Positions 59,930-64,000 of a stretch of 64,000 nucleotides of DNA are shown piece by piece. A program made the position numbers and the translations under genes. The stretch's first letter is position 1. Every line of letters starts with the position of its first letter. The stretch is from contig NZ_CP016809.1 in assembly GCF_002741055.1 (NCBI RefSeq), positions 4,070,501-4,134,500 of the forward strand, in the 5' to 3' direction. Under the pieces are notes generated by a model. That model saw nothing but the letters and a program-made list of their open reading frames with translations. It was not told where the DNA came from and ran no database searches. This DNA comes from Paenibacillus ihbetae (GTDB lineage Bacteria > Bacillota > Bacilli > Paenibacillales > Paenibacillaceae).

Positions 59930-62105
59930 ATGGTGGAGACACGCCGTACTGGAATGCCGGCTTCTGTTCGGCAATCCGGTGTTTGCATCCTTGCCGGTCA
60001 TCTATGCGATTTTGTTCGCCATGAACATGCTGAATAGCGGAGGCGGCACCGAGCAGAACCTGTATACGATGGCTTACAAGTTTCATATGCTCGGACATAC
60101 GATGACGCTCGGTCCCGCGATGCTGATCGGCATTTTAACCATGCGAAGGGATGTTTTACGGCGCTCCTTCGAGTGGAATCACAGCTTGCCGGTATCGTTC
60201 CTGACGCTGCTATCGTCCAAATATGCCGTAAGCTTGCTGTATTTGACCTTGTTCACGCTTCCGACAGCGTTCATCTTCTACACGATCTCAATAAGCCAGG
60301 GGATCGACGGCGGAATCGCCATGCATTATACGATGCAATTCGCCGTGCAGTACGAAATTTCGTATATGGTTACCCTTGCGCTGGCCATGGTGCTGGGGGC
60401 CAGCATTCCGAACCGGATTGTCTACCTGATCGGATTTTGTGCATGGATGTTCGGCACCTTTTTTATGGATATCTTTGTCATTACACAGCTCGGATGGTAT
60501 CCGGCCGAAGTCTTCCATTTGAATCAGTTCTTCATTCAGTCCGATACATTACAATATGAAAACTGGAGCTATGCCCTCAAATCTGCGGATATTTCGCGCT
60601 CGCGCTGGTTCGTACTGGCCTTTACATGGCTGCTGCTCTCGGTAAGTCTGCTGCTATTGAACCGGAAGCGCCCGACGATGCATGTAAGAAAGATTTGGGC
60701 GGCGGCGGTGGCATCCTTCCTTCTGGCCAGTGCCGTGTTCATTCCATACGGCAGCTTGTGGGCAGAGCGGTATGATCAGCTGGACCGCAAGCTGTCGGAC
60801 CCATCCATCGCGCTGACCGATGATCCGGGCCCGGCAAAGATTTTTACGGTGTCCTCCTACGATCTCGAGCTGAAACGGCTCCCTAACGATATTCTGCGTG
60901 TCACTGCCCGCCTTCGAATACCCGCCGGAGAATTGGCCGGGAAGTCCGAGCTTCCGCTGACGTTGAACCGTTTCTTCACGATGGAGCGCGTTCGGATCCA
61001 GGGCAGCGACGCTTCCTACCGGAGGCGGGGGGAAATGCTAACGATCAGTCTTCCGGCGGATCGGCGGCAGGATATCGAGGCCGAGCTGGTGTATTTCGGA
61101 AGCGTAATGGATTACCGCACCGATTATACGCAGAATGATTTTGGGGCCTTCAGCTTCGGAGACGAGGTGAAGCTCGAAGGCCATATGGCCTGGTATCCGC
61201 TTCCCGGCCATCAGCATGTTTACCTCAAGCAAGACATATCGTCGACGCCTTACATTACTTTGGCCCGCCGTTACGGGATTCAGCGGTATTCCGTGGGCGA
61301 TATGAAACTGAAGGTGGAAGGGTACTCGAAGCCGCTCTACAGCAGTTTGGAGGAAGTGGAACGGGGGCCGGGATATCAGATCTTTGAGTCGAAGGGTATC
61401 GGGCAGAATGCTTCCCTGTATGGCGGAAGCTTCTGGACCGAAGTGCATCGTCCGGATTTCAAGGTGCGGATTGTGACAACCCCTTACCTGGAAAAATGGG
61501 CAGAGGGGCTATTGCGTGAGCTGAAAGAAAAGTATGATTATTTTGCAGCATGGATTCCGGAAATGTCCACGGACATCGACACCATCCTGTATTTGGGACA
61601 CGGGATTGATTGGCCCAACGCGGAGCATTCCCTCATATTGTCATCACGGGCATATACCTACTACAGCAGCAATCTTCCGGGTGAATGGATGAACTATATG
61701 CTGTTTGGTGATCAGCCATCTTATTATGGCAATTATGAGCATCCGGAGCAGGATGTCCGGAACAAAATCGGCAGCTTGTTCTGGTATGTGTATTATATAG
61801 ACGAAAAAGGGCTGAGCGATAAACAGCTGCGCAGTGCGTACGGACACTTGAGATCGGTCCAGGAGCTCCTGTTCAAGAACGGGGACGGGACCGATCCGCA
61901 GAATAAAATCGGGATCGGAATGGCCAGACAAGTCCGGCGGGCGATGAAGGAAGGAAAGGCAGAACAGGTCAAGAAAGTGCTCGCCCATTATTACGTGCAT
62001 GGCCTTCAGTTTCCGGATACGTATCGGTATCCTGCAATCAAGCCGGAGGCTCCGGTCACCTATGATGAATGGGAGAAGCGATGGAAGCAGACGGTTGGGG
62101 AATAA
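59922..62105 (+). CDS. ABC-2 type permease with large extracytoplasmic domain (degenerate M1 peptidase-like?)
   Basis: 727 residues. The N-terminal third has about six helices (roughly residues 20-270), and one more hydrophobic segment near 250-280 precedes an outside domain of about 450 residues. Its layout recalls the ABC permease-aminopeptidase M1 fusions of some bacteria, but no HExxH zinc motif is present (SLILSSRAYTYYSSNLPGEW occupies the comparable place), so any peptidase function is probably lost. The start at 59922 (MYRWWRHAV) lies within the ATPase gene end; the open frame back to 59706 is a shadow of it. Confidence 0.75.
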   Translation: MYRWWRHAVLECRLLFGNPVFASLPVIYAILFAMNMLNSGGGTEQNLYTMAYKFHMLGHTMTLGPAMLIGILTMRRDVLRRSFEWNHSLPVSFLTLLSSKYAVSLLYLTLFTLPTAFIFYTISISQGIDGGIAMHYTMQFAVQYEISYMVTLALAMVLGASIPNRIVYLIGFCAWMFGTFFMDIFVITQLGWYPAEVFHLNQFFIQSDTLQYENWSYALKSADISRSRWFVLAFTWLLLSVSLLLLNRKRPTMHVRKIWAAAVASFLLASAVFIPYGSLWAERYDQLDRKLSDPSIALTDDPGPAKIFTVSSYDLELKRLPNDILRVTARLRIPAGELAGKSELPLTLNRFFTMERVRIQGSDASYRRRGEMLTISLPADRRQDIEAELVYFGSVMDYRTDYTQNDFGAFSFGDEVKLEGHMAWYPLPGHQHVYLKQDISSTPYITLARRYGIQRYSVGDMKLKVEGYSKPLYSSLEEVERGPGYQIFESKGIGQNASLYGGSFWTEVHRPDFKVRIVTTPYLEKWAEGLLRELKEKYDYFAAWIPEMSTDIDTILYLGHGIDWPNAEHSLILSSRAYTYYSSNLPGEWMNYMLFGDQPSYYGNYEHPEQDVRNKIGSLFWYVYYIDEKGLSDKQLRSAYGHLRSVQELLFKNGDGTDPQNKIGIGMARQVRRAMKEGKAEQVKKVLAHYYVHGLQFPDTYRYPAIKPEAPVTYDEWEKRWKQTVGE

Positions 62106-62230
62106 CGGCTTCCGCATGCATGGACAGTGCCGGGGATTCACTCCGAGGATTGATTCGGACAGCACGATTGATGGATAAGGTACGGAATGGGTAAATTACG
62201 GTTATATCGAACCAGAAAGGGGGGAGGGGC

Positions 62231-62929
62231 ATGATTTCCGATCAGCAGCTGTCCGAGCGGATGGCGGCGGGTGACCAGGAAGCGTTTGAGCTGCTGGTCA
62301 CCCGGTACCATGGCCCGCTGTTAAGCTATACGACAAGGCAGCTGACCGACAGGCAAAAGGCCCAGGATATCGTCCAGGAAACGTTTATCCGGCTGATCCG
62401 GCATCTGAGGACCCACGGGTCGCTGGAACATGTCAGGTCGTGGCTGTACCGCGTAGCCCTGAACATGTGTAAGGATTACTGGAAAAGCGCAGCCTACAGG
62501 TCCGAGGGGCTTGCCGGCGAAGATCTGCCGGATGCCCATGATCCCGCGCCCGGAGCGGAGGAATTGATAGAGAGGCAGGAGACATCTCATGAAATTGCGG
62601 TGTCGCTCAGTACTTTGCCGGACATTCAGCAGGAGATCATTACGCTGAGATTTTTCCATGACCTTAAGCTTCAGGAAATCGCGGATCTGGTGGACCTCCC
62701 CCTTAGCACGGTAAAGACGCATTTATATAATGGATTAAGAAAGCTAAAGAAAACGCTGGCCCAAGAGCAAGGAGAATTGGTTCCGATGCCCCCGGCCGGA
62801 AGATCGGAGCGGGGAAGCCGCTCCAAGAGAAAGGTCCTGAGCCGCTCAAGCCCGGAAGAAGAGCCGGATGACCGGCGCAAGGCTACAGAAAGTGAGGTGT
62901 GTATCCATGGATCATCCATTCGATCGTGA
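62231..62929 (+). CDS. ECF-family RNA polymerase sigma factor
   Basis: 232 residues. Region 2 reads RYHGPLLSYTTRQLTDRQKAQDIVQETFIRLIRHL (with DIVQETF -10 recognition), region 4 reads TLPDIQQEIITLRFFHDLKLQEIADLVDLPLSTVKTHLYNGLRKLKK. A basic, Ser/Arg-rich tail of about 60 residues after region 4 is unusual for the family. GGGGGGAGGGG precedes the ATG. It overlaps the next gene by 23 bp, which places a membrane protein where an anti-sigma factor would normally be. Confidence 0.93.
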   Translation: MISDQQLSERMAAGDQEAFELLVTRYHGPLLSYTTRQLTDRQKAQDIVQETFIRLIRHLRTHGSLEHVRSWLYRVALNMCKDYWKSAAYRSEGLAGEDLPDAHDPAPGAEELIERQETSHEIAVSLSTLPDIQQEIITLRFFHDLKLQEIADLVDLPLSTVKTHLYNGLRKLKKTLAQEQGELVPMPPAGRSERGSRSKRKVLSRSSPEEEPDDRRKATESEVCIHGSSIRS

Positions 62930-63749
62930 ATTGGGAAAACTAGAGGACGAGCTGCGGGGGCCGCTTCGGCGCGCGATTCTCCCTCCGCCGACACCCGAGG
63001 AAACCTCCCGGCTCATTGCTTCGCTCCAAGGGGAGTTCGATCTGCTGAAGGTCGAGCCGCAATCACCGAAGCTTGATTTCAACCCGCAGGTGGATCCGCC
63101 GTCGTTGAAGCAGATCCTCCGCAGTCAGCTCAGGCTGAACCAGCGATCCATTCTGCTCGCCAGCAGCGCGGTATTTCTGATGCTGGTGCTGCTGATCGAT
63201 CCAGCCTATCCCCTGGATCACTTCGGGGGGCTTCCCGGCGGCATATTTCCGCTGATTACCCCGCTTCTGCTCATCGTGTCCATGCTATTCAGCAGCCGTA
63301 CTTGGGATAAAGGGATGCGGGCTGTAGAGACGCTGACGCCGTATCCGCCTGCGCTTGTTTTGTACACACGGCTGCTGCTCGTCACAGGCATCGTGACCGG
63401 AATGGCACTGCTAAGCACGATCGTCATCGGCTTCAAATCGATGCAAGCCGAAAATTCAACATTCCTGTTCGGGCCATTCGTTCTCGAATGGATGGGCATA
63501 CTTCTGGTCACCGGCGGAGCCGCCATGTATATGCTGTTTCGGAAAGGAATGATCGCCTCGCTCGTCTCGGCCGTCCTTGTGTATGGACTCTGGATCATCC
63601 TCCAAGGACAAATCATGGATCACGGGGTTTCCATGAGCGGCAAAATGGCAACGGATATCGTGCTTCTGATCATCGGCGTTTCCCTGCTCGTATCCTCTTA
63701 CGGCCGCAGCCTCAAATGGAATGCGGCGTCCTGGAGAGCTTCCGCATGA
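62907..63749 (+). CDS. Membrane protein coupled to the ECF sigma factor (anti-sigma or ABC permease-like)
   Basis: 280 residues: a cytosolic N-terminus of about 85 residues (DHPFDRELGKLEDELRG...) without the HxxxCxxC zinc anti-sigma motif, then about six helices (residues 85-275). It could be a non-zinc anti-sigma factor, an ABC permease half for the ATPase that follows, or both. GAGGTG lies 7 bases before ATG 62907, inside the sigma gene. Its stop overlaps the next gene's ATG by 4 bp. Confidence 0.7.
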   Translation: MDHPFDRELGKLEDELRGPLRRAILPPPTPEETSRLIASLQGEFDLLKVEPQSPKLDFNPQVDPPSLKQILRSQLRLNQRSILLASSAVFLMLVLLIDPAYPLDHFGGLPGGIFPLITPLLLIVSMLFSSRTWDKGMRAVETLTPYPPALVLYTRLLLVTGIVTGMALLSTIVIGFKSMQAENSTFLFGPFVLEWMGILLVTGGAAMYMLFRKGMIASLVSAVLVYGLWIILQGQIMDHGVSMSGKMATDIVLLIIGVSLLVSSYGRSLKWNAASWRASA

Positions 63750-64000
63750 TTCGGATCGAAGGACTGGAGCGGCAGGCTGGCACGTATCGTCTGGAGATCG
63801 AGCGGGCGGTCATTTCCTCCGGCCTCAACCTGATCGTAGGTGCGAACGGGGCCGGAAAGACAACGCTGATCGAGCTGCTGACCACGCTTCAGACACCGGA
63901 CGCCGGCGATATTTTGTACAGCGGTAGAAAGGCTGCAGACCATCTGCCGCTCATCCGTAGCCAGATCGGGTATGTTCCGGCCGATATCGAGCTGTACGGG
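63746..64000 (+). CDS. ABC transporter ATPase, 3' truncated by window edge
   Basis: The frame opens with ATG 63746 (MIRIEGLERQAG) and is still open at base 64000, so only 85 residues are visible. Walker A GANGAGKTTLIE (about residues 33-44) and the Q-loop region IGYVPADIELYG identify an ABC ATPase, ABC-2 exporter type. It overlaps the upstream gene by 4 bp, so it belongs to the sigma factor operon. Confidence 0.88.
   Translation, partial: MIRIEGLERQAGTYRLEIERAVISSGLNLIVGANGAGKTTLIELLTTLQTPDAGDILYSGRKAADHLPLIRSQIGYVPADIELYG

Noticed and set aside
1..64000. tRNA, rRNA, riboswitch, CRISPR, prophage or insertion sequence
   Set aside because: No cloverleaf, conserved aptamer, regularly spaced repeat-spacer array, integrase or transposase text was recognised on either strand. 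A covariance-model scan would be the decisive check for small RNAs.

Overview
The window looks like a chromosomal segment of a Paenibacillus-type Firmicute (Bacillales). The reasons are strong AGGAGG-like ribosome binding sites, several TTG/GTG starts, sigma-A style promoters, two YesM/YesN-type two-component systems beside sugar ABC importers, an RNase J, a RpiR-type MurR regulator and B. subtilis-like gene families throughout. Both ends are cut inside genes: deoD on the left and an ABC ATPase on the right. I see no prophage, transposase, CRISPR array, rRNA or tRNA.

Region 1 (1-4.9 kb): the end of a nucleoside-salvage operon (deoD, pdp), a tiny hydrophobic-peptide gene with its own ribosome binding site and terminator, tagO (first step of teichoic acid/polyprenyl glycan assembly) and a short-chain dehydrogenase. 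Region 2 (4.9-15.8 kb) is a cell-wall amino-sugar recovery locus. murQ and a MurK/NagK-type kinase run leftward. murR, a complete ABC importer (binding protein, two permeases, MsmX/UgpC-type ATPase), a membrane protein, the exo-N-acetylmuramidase NamZ and the anhydro-MurNAc kinase AnmK run rightward. The divergent promoter region carries a good sigma-A promoter, a palindrome over it and a near-consensus CcpA cre site. The layout suggests that MurNAc-type sugars enter unphosphorylated by the ABC importer and are phosphorylated inside by the two kinases, instead of by the PTS (MurP) route of B. subtilis.

Region 3 (15.8-25.6 kb) is a mixed housekeeping stretch: a heptamer minisatellite, a methyltransferase, a second methionine aminopeptidase, pdxK/thiD, a DedA-like membrane protein, a permuted papain-like (YiiX-type) protein, a NiaP-like MFS carrier, RNase J and a YqcI/YcgG protein. 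Two inverted copies of an ~80-bp intergenic repeat lie at 3.7 kb and 21.3 kb.

Region 4 (25.7-54.5 kb) is a large oligosaccharide-use locus. It holds an AraC regulator and GH31 alpha-xylosidase; histidine kinase, response regulator and LplB/LplC/LplA-type importer; GH95 alpha-fucosidase; GH42 beta-galactosidase; a second response regulator and kinase divergent from a second importer; and then GH1, a second GH42 and GH36. All the hydrolases lack signal peptides, so they should act on imported oligosaccharides. GH31 + GH95 + GH42 + GH1 is the set needed to strip and cleave fucosylated xyloglucan oligosaccharides. Neither importer has its own ATPase; the MsmX-type ATPase of region 2 is a candidate to serve them.

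Region 5 (54.5-64 kb): small uncharacterised proteins, a TauE/SafE-type permease, an aldo/keto reductase, an 18-bp tandem repeat, an ABC ATPase with a permease that carries a very large extracytoplasmic domain, and an ECF sigma factor overlapping a membrane protein and a further ABC ATPase.
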